DNA of 7,827 nt from JAAYXU01 sp050942555 (GTDB taxonomy: Bacteria; Bacillota; Clostridia; Christensenellales; UMGS416), in NCBI GenBank assembly GCA_050942555.1, contig JBMNNN010000098.1:1-7827 (forward strand), read 5' to 3'. The notes beneath the pieces are model-generated. The model worked only from the letters and a program-made list of their open reading frames with translations, was not told the DNA's origin and made no database searches. The translations under genes were made by a program, and so were the position numbers. Below, piece after piece: positions 1 to 5,128 of the stretch (its first letter is position 1; each line of letters opens with the position of its first letter).

Positions 1-398
1 CGCTGCTCATCGGCCAGACGCTGTGCATTCCGCCCGCCGAAGCGGCGCCCTGCCCGGAAGGGTACAGGGTGCATACCGTGGTCGCGGGCGATACGTTCTT
101 TGCGCTGGCGCAGCGGTACGGCGTGACGGTCGACGCGATACGCGCCGCCAACCCGAATGTGAACCCCAACGCGCTGCGCATCGGCCAGACGTTGTGCATA
201 CCGCCCGCTGATGGGAACGGAAACGGCGTCTGCCCCGAGGGTTACACCATACATACGGTAGCCGCGGGAGATACCTTCTACCGCCTGGCCCGGCGTTACG
301 GCGTGACGGTCGACGCGATACGCGCCGCCAACCCGAACGTCAACCCCAACGCGCTGCGCATCGGCCAGACGCTGTGCATACCACCCGCATCCTCCTGA
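1..398 (+). CDS. LysM-repeat protein, C-terminal part (5' end outside window)
   Basis: The reading frame is open from base 3 to the TGA at 396-398, so only the last 131 codons are visible. It holds the end of one LysM repeat (IGQTLCIPPA, bases 9-38) and two complete ones (about 63-203 and 243-383). Each complete repeat reads HTV-AGDTF-LA-RYGVTVDAI, then ANPNVNPNALRIGQTLCIP. The GDTF, YGVTVDAI and GQTLCIP blocks are the usual LysM signature, a peptidoglycan/chitin-binding fold of about 45 residues. Short linkers begin with a conserved CPEGY; with the Cys in LCIP this gives regularly spaced cysteines. A cell-wall-binding, secreted or spore-coat role is likely from the family, but no signal peptide or catalytic domain is visible because the N-terminus is missing. 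The GTG at 69 lies inside a repeat and is not the real start. The gene converges on the DUF362 gene, 52 bases away. Confidence 0.9.
   Translation, partial: LLIGQTLCIPPAEAAPCPEGYRVHTVVAGDTFFALAQRYGVTVDAIRAANPNVNPNALRIGQTLCIPPADGNGNGVCPEGYTIHTVAAGDTFYRLARRYGVTVDAIRAANPNVNPNALRIGQTLCIPPASS
61..387 (+). repeat. Tandem 180-bp DNA repeat encoding LysM units
   Basis: Bases 121-207 and 301-387 align at an exact 180-base offset with about 4 mismatches in 87 positions. Silent third positions are nearly all conserved. The preceding halves (61-120 versus 241-300) are clearly more diverged. The earlier partial unit (9-35) sits at a 171-base offset because its linker is nine bases shorter. This points to recent duplication or gene conversion of the C-terminal part of the repeat. 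Confidence 0.85.
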
Positions 399-401
399 TA
401 C

Positions 402-442
402 CCCAAAAGAAAACACCCGGGCCCCCGAAAAACGGGGGCCCG
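402..442. terminator. Hairpin terminator between convergent genes
   Basis: A perfect 10-bp stem (CGGGCCCCCG at 418-427, CGGGGGCCCG at 433-442) closes an AAAAA loop. The A-rich stretch at 402-415 becomes a T-rich tail (GTGTTTTCTTTT) after the stem on the minus strand, so it mainly serves the DUF362 gene. The + strand side has no real T-tract, but the stem could also stop LysM transcripts. Confidence 0.8.
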
Positions 443-450
443 AATTCGCA

Positions 451-1623
451 TTACTTGCCGCCGCGCCACCCTCTGCGCAGCTCCACCGCGCGGCGCGGAC
501 ACAGCTCCTGACAGCAGAAACAGCGTATGCAGCTCCTCCGGTCGATGACAGGGCGCCCGGAGGACATGTCGATGGCGCGGGCGGGGCAGGCGCGCGCGCA
601 GCAGCCGCAGCCGACGCAAAGATCTGCGAGTACGACGGGCTGCGTGCGCAGCAGTGCTTTGAGCCGCGCGGGCACCAGACGCCCGAACGTGCGCAGCAGG
701 AAGTGCTCCGGAAGCCCCGCGGGCTTATAGGGCGGATCCGCGATGAAGCGCTCGAGCGGATCGCCAAGAAGCGCGACGTCGGAGAAATCGGGCGCCAGCA
801 GCCCCCGCGCCGCGGCGCGGCGCAGCAGCGGCATCGATTCGGGATTCATCCCCATCAGCCGGGCTGCCGCCACATCGACGGCGTGCGGGTTGCGCCCGGC
901 CAGCAGAACGCCTGTGAACCGCGGCGTTCCCGCCGTGGGGCCCGCCCCCTCCATGCCCACAATCGCGTCCACGATATGAAGCGGCGCGCCGACATATTCG
1001 CACAGATCCAGTAGCGCTTCCGCGAAATCCTCAGCGCGCGGGAAGCGGGCGTGAAGCTCCGCCTTGTGCACGCCCGGCACAACGCCGAAAAGATTTTTTA
1101 CCGCGGCAGTCATGCCCATCAGGCTGTGGGTCTTGAGCTTGGCGATGTTGATGATACGATCCGCGCCCCGCATCGCCGCGGCCATCGGTATCTCGCGCAG
1201 CACCGCAGCACCGGGAAGCGTCACGCGCGCGCCCGACGCGTCGTCGCACATGTGCCCGCCGGCCGCCTCCACGGGCCCGGTATACCCGCTCTGGCGGTAT
1301 ATGCGGCGCAGCGAAGGGCTGTCCGTATATAAGCCGGGGCAGTCGCCTGTGATGACGGTATAGCCCGCGCCCGAAAGAAGCCCTGTGAGCTCGGCGACGA
1401 CGGTCGGATGGGTGGTGATCGCCGCGGCGGGCGGTCCGGCCATGACGATATTGGGCTTTAGATAGACGCTGCCCTGTCCGGGCGCAATAAGGTCGTCCGC
1501 GTCAAGGAGCGTCAGGGCCCGCAGCAGCGCCTCGCGGACATGGGCCGGGTCGTAGTCGGGGCAGGCCACGACGGCCACTTTCCTGTCGTCCCGCGCCTTT
1601 TCCATACGGTCGGAGTCTGGCAT
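451..1623 (-). CDS. DUF362 domain protein with C-terminal 2x[4Fe-4S] ferredoxin domain
   Basis: This is a 390-residue protein. Residues about 15-300 form a DUF362 domain. Visible motifs are LKPNIV (55-60), KLKTHSLMGMTAAVKN (162-177) followed by LFGVVPG, and VDAIVGMEGAGPTAGTPR (218-235), all typical of the family. The C-terminus is a bacterial-type ferredoxin module: cluster I cysteines 336, 339, 342 and 346, followed by Pro, and cluster II cysteines 365, 368, 371 and 375, followed by Pro. It is therefore expected to carry two [4Fe-4S] clusters and to act in cytoplasmic electron transfer in an anaerobe; the DUF362 substrate is not established. The ATG at 1623 is preceded by AGAAGG at a usable 11-base spacing. 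An alternative Met is residue 7. The gene lies 34 bases downstream of the rhamnosidase remnant on the same strand, so it may rely on that promoter. The family call is certain; the function is not. Confidence 0.93.
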   Translation of the reverse strand: MPDSDRMEKARDDRKVAVVACPDYDPAHVREALLRALTLLDADDLIAPGQGSVYLKPNIVMAGPPAAAITTHPTVVAELTGLLSGAGYTVITGDCPGLYTDSPSLRRIYRQSGYTGPVEAAGGHMCDDASGARVTLPGAAVLREIPMAAAMRGADRIINIAKLKTHSLMGMTAAVKNLFGVVPGVHKAELHARFPRAEDFAEALLDLCEYVGAPLHIVDAIVGMEGAGPTAGTPRFTGVLLAGRNPHAVDVAAARLMGMNPESMPLLRRAAARGLLAPDFSDVALLGDPLERFIADPPYKPAGLPEHFLLRTFGRLVPARLKALLRTQPVVLADLCVGCGCCARACPARAIDMSSGRPVIDRRSCIRCFCCQELCPRRAVELRRGWRGGK

Positions 1624-1657
1624 GATCTTTGCTACCTTCTTATTACATAATGATAAA

Positions 1658-2190
1658 TCAGAGCGCCGCTATATGCAGCGAATGGTCTCCGGGCGGATAG
1701 TGTTCGGTCTGTCCCGATGGAAGCGTTACGCGGGCCGGCGCGCCCTCGGGTATCGAGAACTCCCAGCGGAATCCTTCGTCCAGCGCGGTCCACGCCGAGC
1801 GGATAACGCCCCGTGGGGAGCGATAGCGTACCTCGAAACGCCCCACTTCGCGCGCGAATACGGGCTGCAGCGCGAATCGCCCGAACGCGCACTCCCCGCC
1901 CGGGCGTCCGCGACGCCCGTGTCCCACAGCGCGCCGTCCCTGCGGGGGCGGACGGTATGACCGTTTATATAAAGAGTAAATTCGTTGTCGCACTGGAAAC
2001 GCAAACGCGCCGTGCGCACCGGACCGTCCACGGTAAAATCGCGGCGCATGTAGACGCGCACCGCGGCCTGGGGCCATATCCATTTCCCCATCGGAACCCC
2101 TCCGCCCGGAAAGCGTTCGATCCCGGAGAGCATATCGTCGGATGCGGTAATCCACTGGGCCTGCCAGCTGCCGGTTTTATTCGTTTGCAT
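1658..2190 (-). pseudogene. Decayed GH78 alpha-L-rhamnosidase, catalytic domain deleted
   Basis: Two frames read in succession resemble the two ends of a GH78 alpha-L-rhamnosidase. The first starts at the ATG at 2188-2190, with a good SD (GAGGAG, 7-base gap). It contains SWQAQWI (8-14), YMRRDFTV (47-54) and NEFTLYINGHTV (69-80), as in the rhamnosidase N-terminal carbohydrate-binding-like domain. Sense is lost after about DTGVADA (near 1903). From about 1885 a different frame gives FGRFALQPVF, RYRSPRGVIRSAW, FSIPEGAPARVTLPSG and a GDHSLHI end. That matches the GH78 C-terminal beta-sandwich. Only about 100 and 75 residues remain of a family usually 700-900 residues long, and the (alpha/alpha)6 catalytic barrel is absent. 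The simplest reading is an internal deletion with frameshift at about 1885-1905. An assembly collapse is the alternative. The promoter and SD still look intact. Confidence 0.8.
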
Positions 2191-2228
2191 CGCTTTACTC
2201 CTCATATGCCGCAGCCGCGAACCAGACC

Positions 2229-2258
2229 AGTATACCATACGCAAACGCACGCAAACAA
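2229..2258 (-). promoter_or_regulatory. Probable sigma-A promoter of the rhamnosidase remnant/DUF362 unit
   Basis: On the minus strand a TATACT -10 box (2234-2229) lies 18 bases after a TTGTTT -35-like box (2258-2253). It is about 40 bases upstream of the ATG at 2190 and its SD. The -10 differs from consensus at one base and the -35 at three. No operator is obvious, although short GCAAACGCAC/GCAAACAAGC direct repeats fall in the spacer and -35 region. Confidence 0.5.
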
Positions 2259-2272
2259 GCGCCGCGCTCCGG

Positions 2273-2302
2273 TTCAGGCTACGCCTGTAGCTGTGATATA
2301 AT
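2273..2302 (+). promoter_or_regulatory. Probable extended -10 promoter for GNAT-glycosyltransferase operon
   Basis: A perfect TATAAT (2297-2302) is preceded by TGA, giving an extended -10 (TGnTATAAT, from 2294). The -35 region is weak (TTCAGG, 2273-2278, 18-base spacer), which an extended -10 can tolerate. It diverges from the minus-strand promoter at 2229-2258. The predicted transcript would begin near 2309, about 165 bases before the GNAT start codon. Confidence 0.55.
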
Positions 2303-2308
2303 GGGAGA

Positions 2309-2474
2309 TCCCGCGACGGTTTCGCGCGGTCGATAGCCTGGAATACCTTTCTGCGCATCGTCTCATAGTGCGCATAATGGAAGGAGAAGAAACGAACCGC
2401 GTCGAAACTAATATTATTGTCGCCGATGGATGGAATCGGCTACCGGGGATCATAATGGACAGGAGGAAACGAAT
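2309..2474 (+). other. Long 5' leader of the GNAT operon with small hairpins
   Basis: About 165 bases separate the predicted transcription start from the GNAT ATG and hold no convincing gene. Inverted repeats visible are CGCGA/TCGCG (near 2311-2325), TGCGCA/TGCGCA (2352-2357 and 2369-2374, 11-base loop) and GCCGAT/ATCGGC (2422-2427 and 2435-2440, 7-base loop). The last lies about 20 bases before the AGGAGG at 2461-2466. No known riboswitch core or T-tract attenuator was recognised. Leader-based control is possible but not shown. Confidence 0.3.
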
Positions 2475-2966
2475 ATGCCCGATATGCTGGTCAAGCTGTA
2501 CGAACTGCCGCCGCTCGAGCCCGAGCATGCCCGAATGGAAGAAATGGGTATATCGATCCGTCCCGCGCTCGTCGGGGAAAAGCGTCTGGTGCGCTCGTTC
2601 GTCAGGGCGAACTTCTCGCCGGGGTGGGAGGACGAGACCGATGTGGCGATGGCCAGGATGCCGGTGGCCTGCCATATCGCCGTGCAGGACGGGAAGATAC
2701 TGGGGTTTGCCTGCTGGGACTCGGTCGCGCGCGGATTCTTCGGGCCGATGGGCGTGCTGCCCGAGACGCGCGGGAAAGGCGTCGGGCGCGCGCTGCTTTT
2801 AAGCTGCCTTCACGCGATGCGCGCATACGGGTACGGGTATGCGATCATCGGCTGGGTAGGCCCGGCCGCCTTTTACGAGAAGTGCTGTGGCGCCCATGTG
2901 ATCAACAGCTCCGAGCCGGGCGTGTACCGGGGCATGCTGCGCGAACCGGGACAGCGCGCCCAATAA
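2475..2966 (+). CDS. GNAT-family N-acetyltransferase
   Basis: This is a 163-residue protein starting at the ATG at 2475, preceded by a perfect AGGAGG with an 8-base gap. An in-frame upstream ATG at 2430 has no SD and is less likely. The GNAT fold is shown by the beta4-alpha3 acetyl-CoA-binding motif A, MGVLPETRGKGVGRALL (92-108), which has the R/Q-x-x-G-x-G pyrophosphate-binding signature R99-G-K-G-V-G104. A C-terminal PAAFYEKCCGA segment (130-140) resembles the usual Phe-Tyr-x-Lys motif B. The HIAVQDGKILGFACWD stretch (67-82) fits the central strands. The acceptor amine cannot be read from the sequence. The glycosyltransferase begins 21 bases downstream with its own SD, so the two are probably co-transcribed. 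Substrate and any link to glycan modification are inference. Confidence 0.9.
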   Translation: MPDMLVKLYELPPLEPEHARMEEMGISIRPALVGEKRLVRSFVRANFSPGWEDETDVAMARMPVACHIAVQDGKILGFACWDSVARGFFGPMGVLPETRGKGVGRALLLSCLHAMRAYGYGYAIIGWVGPAAFYEKCCGAHVINSSEPGVYRGMLREPGQRAQ

Positions 2967-2987
2967 ACCGATAAAGGAGTATTAGCG

Positions 2988-3944
2988 ATGCCGCGAAAAG
3001 AGCAATTCATGCTGTCAGTCGTAGTGCCCATGTATTTCGAGCAGGAGGTTGCCCGCGAATGCCATCGCCGCCTGACCGAAGCGCTCGCCGGGCGATTTGA
3101 CTACGAGATCATATACGTGAACGACGGCTCCACCGACGATACGCTGCCCATACTGCGGGAGTTGGCCGCCGCCGACCACCATGTCAGGGTCATCAGCTTT
3201 TCGCGCAACTTCGGCCACCAGGCCGCCGTGACCGCAGGAACCCGCGCGGCCGACGGCGACGCCGTCGTGATCATCGACGCCGACCTGCAGGATCCGCCCG
3301 AGCTGATACCCGATATGGTCAAACTGTGGCAGGAGGGCTGGGACGTCGTATACGCCAAGCGCGTCAAGCGCAAGGGCGAAAGCCTGTTCAAGCTGCTGAC
3401 CGCAAAGCTCTTTTACCGGTTCCTGCGCATCATGACCGATACCGACATACCCGAGGATACCGGGGATTTCCGTCTGATGGACCGTCGGGTGGTCGCAGCT
3501 TTCGGAAAAATGCCCGAGCACAACCGGTTCATACGCGGCATGGTCGCGTGGCTTGGGTTCCGGCAGACGCCGATACTTTACAAGCGCGACGAACGCTACG
3601 CCGGAGTGACCAAGTACCCGCTGCGCCGGATGCTCAAATTCGCGGCCGACGGGATACTGTCCTTCTCCACCAAGCCGCTGCGGATCATGATCCAGCTGGG
3701 CGCGCTGTCGCTGCTGGTGGCGCTGGGTATACTCATCTACGCGCTGGTCGTCCGGCTGACCGGCCGCGCCCTGTCGCCGGGCTGGGCTTCGCTGATGGTC
3801 ACGATCACGTTCCTGGGCGGCATACAGCTGCTGTCGCTGGGCGTGTTGGGCGCGTATATCGGGAGGATCTATGCCGAGAGCCAGAACCGCCCGCTCTATC
3901 TTGTAGCCGAGACGATCCGCGTCGACGAAGAAAAGCTCCGGTAA
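2988..3944 (+). CDS. Family 2 glycosyltransferase, GtrB/DPM1-like, membrane-anchored
   Basis: This is a 318-residue protein. Residues 8-225 are a GT-A domain with LSVVVPMYFEQE (9-20), YVNDGSTDDT (43-52), the metal-binding D97-A-D99 within DADLQDPPE, and DTGDFRLMDR (157-166). A RDERYAGVTKYP stretch (200-211) matches the conserved R-x-x-R-x-G-x-S/T-K-Y-P motif. Two hydrophobic helices follow (about 234-256 and 266-292). The architecture is that of polyprenyl-phosphate glycosyltransferases (GtrB, YkcC, DPM1), which transfer a sugar from a nucleotide donor to undecaprenyl phosphate at the cytoplasmic membrane. The product would feed teichoic acid, O-antigen-like or other wall-glycan decoration. 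The donor sugar is not readable. The ATG at 2988 has AAAGGAG about 8 bases upstream. No flippase or GtrC-type transferase is visible nearby. The last codons lie inside a terminator hairpin. Confidence 0.93.
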   Translation: MPRKEQFMLSVVVPMYFEQEVARECHRRLTEALAGRFDYEIIYVNDGSTDDTLPILRELAAADHHVRVISFSRNFGHQAAVTAGTRAADGDAVVIIDADLQDPPELIPDMVKLWQEGWDVVYAKRVKRKGESLFKLLTAKLFYRFLRIMTDTDIPEDTGDFRLMDRRVVAAFGKMPEHNRFIRGMVAWLGFRQTPILYKRDERYAGVTKYPLRRMLKFAADGILSFSTKPLRIMIQLGALSLLVALGILIYALVVRLTGRALSPGWASLMVTITFLGGIQLLSLGVLGAYIGRIYAESQNRPLYLVAETIRVDEEKLR

Positions 3945-3955
3945 CCGGAGCTTTT
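3931..3955 (+). terminator. Intrinsic terminator embedded in the glycosyltransferase stop region
   Basis: A perfect 11-bp inverted repeat (AAAAGCTCCGG at 3931-3941, CCGGAGCTTTT at 3945-3955) has the TAA stop codon as its three-base centre. The left arm encodes the final KLR residues. The TTTT of the right arm forms a short U-tract. The A-rich left arm makes it symmetric, so it could act in both directions. Confidence 0.7.
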
Positions 3956-3960
3956 GCGGC

Positions 3961-3990
3961 AAAAAAATCCCCTGATCATACGATCCGGGG
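3961..3990 (-). terminator. Strong intrinsic terminator, minus strand
   Basis: Read on the minus strand, CCCC-G-GATC and GATC-A-GGGG pair with one internal mismatch around a four-base loop (3969-3990). They are followed by ATTTTTTT (3968-3961), a near-ideal U-tract. No minus-strand protein gene lies upstream for more than 2 kb (nearest start 7611), so it must end a short local transcript. It could also back up termination of the + strand glycosyltransferase transcript, but the T-run is on the minus strand only. Confidence 0.8.
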
Positions 3991-4060
3991 AGGAGCAAGG
4001 AGGGAAAGAAGAAGACACTACTGACACTTGCTGCTGTTGCCTGCCGACCACTGCAACCAT
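3961..4060 (-). ncRNA. Candidate small RNA, about 100 nt, pyrimidine-rich
   Basis: On the minus strand a TATAAT box (4070-4065) is followed about 100 bases later by a strong hairpin and seven Ts, with no credible coding frame between. The predicted RNA begins near 4060. It can form GUUGC/GCAAC near its 5' end (12-nt loop). It then has a direct repeat GUGUC-AGUA-GUGUC and a CU-rich tract that includes UUUCCCUCCUUG and GCUCCUCCCC. The CCUCC elements are complementary to Shine-Dalgarno sequences, a pattern known from Gram-positive sRNAs with C-rich seeds. AGCAAG can also pair with CUUGCU across the tract, which might mask or present it. I do not recognise it as a known family. Its existence as a transcript is inferred from promoter, terminator and non-coding character. 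Confidence 0.45.
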
Positions 4061-4064
4061 CTAT

Positions 4065-4070
4065 ATTATA
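4065..4070 (-). promoter_or_regulatory. TATAAT -10 box for candidate sRNA
   Basis: There is a consensus TATAAT on the minus strand, 5-6 bases from the likely start at 4060-4058. The -35 region at the usual 17-18 base spacing (TGTTTT or CTGTTT, about 4088-4094) is poor and there is no TG extension. Strength therefore rests on the -10 and an upstream A/T-rich tract. Confidence 0.4.
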
Positions 4071-4191
4071 CCCCCGAATTTGCTTTAAAAACAGGGAAAA
4101 ACGAAAAGATTATAAAATTGGGAAGGGATGTTAATAACCCCGGCGGAAGGTAGTGCATAATTCACGACAGGTATGCATAAAAGGAGCGCAT

Positions 4192-4362
4192 ATGATATTA
4201 ACTGGATGCCAAAAGCCTGCTCTGCGTGGAATTCTAAGCTTTCACAGCCCCGGGATTTTGGTCAATCTGACGGGAATTTTAATCGACAGGCAAAACCCGG
4301 TCTTTGCCGATAGGAATGAGCAAAACGCGCCGATGCCATCGGAAAGGAAAACTCTGCGATGA
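4192..4362 (+). CDS. Small hypothetical ORF overlapping ThpR start (ATGA)
   Basis: This 56-codon frame starts at an ATG with AAGGAG five bases upstream. It ends in a TGA that overlaps the ATG of the next gene (ATGA at 4359-4362), a typical arrangement for translational coupling. The product has no signal peptide, clear membrane helix or recognised domain; GILVNLTGILI (21-31) is mildly hydrophobic and the C-terminus is polar and basic. Base composition here is near 50% GC, well below the flanking genes, so codon preference does not support it strongly. An in-frame ATG at 4153 lacks an SD. It could be a real small protein, a leader peptide that sets expression of the downstream gene, or chance. 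Confidence 0.3.
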   Translation: MILTGCQKPALRGILSFHSPGILVNLTGILIDRQNPVFADRNEQNAPMPSERKTLR

Positions 4363-5114
4363 GGCTTTTTGTCGCGATTGAACCGGATGAGGCGTCGCGG
4401 CGCGCCGCGTTCCGCGCAGCATGCATAATCCGCGACACGCTGGGAGGCCGGGCGACGCGGCCTGAGAACCTGCACGCGACGGTTCGCTTCCTGGGCGAGT
4501 GCCAGCCCGGCATGGTTTTCGCGATCTGCGACGCGATGCGGGCGTCAGCACGGGAAGCCGCGCCCTTTTCACTGGCGCTTCATCGCGCCGACTGCTTCCG
4601 CAGGGGCGGGGAGCTTATTGCATTCGCGCGGCTCGCCGGAGACATCGCGGCGCTCAGGCGGCTGCACGCGCGCCTGGAGCAGGCGCTCGCGGATATCGGC
4701 ATTCCGCCTGATAACCGGCCGCTCGAGCCGCACATGACGCTGGCGCGGCGCGTTCCGGCCCGGTGTTTGCCCGCGCTGTCAGAAACGCCCGTGGAACCCG
4801 CGGCGTTCCTCGTGCGCCATATTACGCTTATGGAGAGCGCGCGAGGCGACGGGCGGCTCATCTATACGCCGCTGGAGAGGGTCAGCCTCGCCGCGTCGCT
4901 GCGCTCGGTCGTCGATCGCGTCGAGGGGCCGTGGGCCGTTTGCCGCGCAGTGGCAGACAGCCGGGAATGCCTGTACCATACCGCGGCGCTTCCCCCGGGG
5001 CTCAAAGAGGGCGATGTGCTGGACGTGGGCCCGGACGGCATCCGCATTAACAACGAGGAAACCGAGCGGCGCAGGCTGGACGCACAGCGGTGGCTGAGCC
5101 GCTGGAAACAATAA
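4359..5114 (+). CDS. thpR: 2H phosphodiesterase (ThpR/LigT family) fused to DUF3006
   Basis: This is a 251-residue protein. Residues 1-178 form a 2H phosphoesterase of the RNA 2',3'-cyclic phosphodiesterase (ThpR, formerly 2'-5' RNA ligase) type. The start MRLFVAIEP is family-typical. The two catalytic HxT motifs are present, H39-A-T41-V in ENLHATVRFLG and H125-M-T127-L in EPHMTLARR. The known activity is opening 2',3'-cyclic phosphate ends of RNA to 2'-phosphates; the cellular substrate is uncertain. ThpR proteins are normally about 180-190 residues. Here residues 183-249 add a DUF3006-like domain: VVDRVEGPWAV, then LPPGLKEGDVLDV, then NNEETERRRLDAQRWL. DUF3006 is normally a free small protein of unknown function. 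Translation may be coupled to the small upstream ORF (ATGA overlap), with a weak AAAGGA SD of its own. The TIM-barrel gene follows after 14 bases. Confidence 0.85.
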   Translation: MRLFVAIEPDEASRRAAFRAACIIRDTLGGRATRPENLHATVRFLGECQPGMVFAICDAMRASAREAAPFSLALHRADCFRRGGELIAFARLAGDIAALRRLHARLEQALADIGIPPDNRPLEPHMTLARRVPARCLPALSETPVEPAAFLVRHITLMESARGDGRLIYTPLERVSLAASLRSVVDRVEGPWAVCRAVADSRECLYHTAALPPGLKEGDVLDVGPDGIRINNEETERRRLDAQRWLSRWKQ

Positions 5115-5128
5115 TTTGGAGGTTATTT

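Larger units (their letters stand above)
3956..4191. other. Intergenic region without protein gene; holds candidate sRNA
   Basis: These 236 bases separate the glycosyltransferase terminator from the next ORF and are less GC-rich than the flanking genes. The part at 3962-4070 contains the minus-strand TATAAT box, candidate small RNA and terminator described separately. The part at 4071-4180 is A-rich (for example AAAAACGAAAAG and GATTATAAAATTG) and must carry the promoter of the downstream operon. The best + strand match seen is CATAAT (4156-4161) with TTAATA (4131-4136) at an unfavourable 19-base spacing, so no promoter is called. Confidence 0.5.

Noticed and set aside
1..398. CRISPR-like or satellite array because of repeated DNA
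   Set aside because: The repeats are in frame, encode LysM units and lack unique spacers of uniform length.
2191..2358. Upstream extension of the rhamnosidase N-terminal frame to an ATG at 2358
   Set aside because: It would run through the promoter-like elements and lacks an SD. The ATG at 2190 has GAGGAG at seven bases and begins the domain at the expected place.
2368..2802. + strand frame (144 codons) overlapping the GNAT start in another frame
   Set aside because: The distal half is Arg/Ser/Cys-rich frame-shifted GNAT sequence with no SD at its start. The GNAT frame has AGGAGG and family motifs.
3015..3998. Long minus-strand open frame (327 codons) opposite the glycosyltransferase gene
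   Set aside because: It begins at a TTG without SD, is rich in low-meaning Q/R/H/G residues, shows no motif, and lies opposite a gene with full GT2 motifs. High GC makes such antisense frames common.
3985..4060. Signal recognition particle RNA or another known housekeeping RNA in the intergenic region
   Set aside because: The conserved SRP apical motif is absent on both strands, and the segment does not match tRNA, tmRNA or 6S features that I can recognise.
4330..4342. Palindrome CCGATGCCATCGG just before the ThpR start
   Set aside because: The centre leaves a one-base loop, which cannot form a hairpin, and a single short palindrome in GC-rich DNA is weak as an operator claim.
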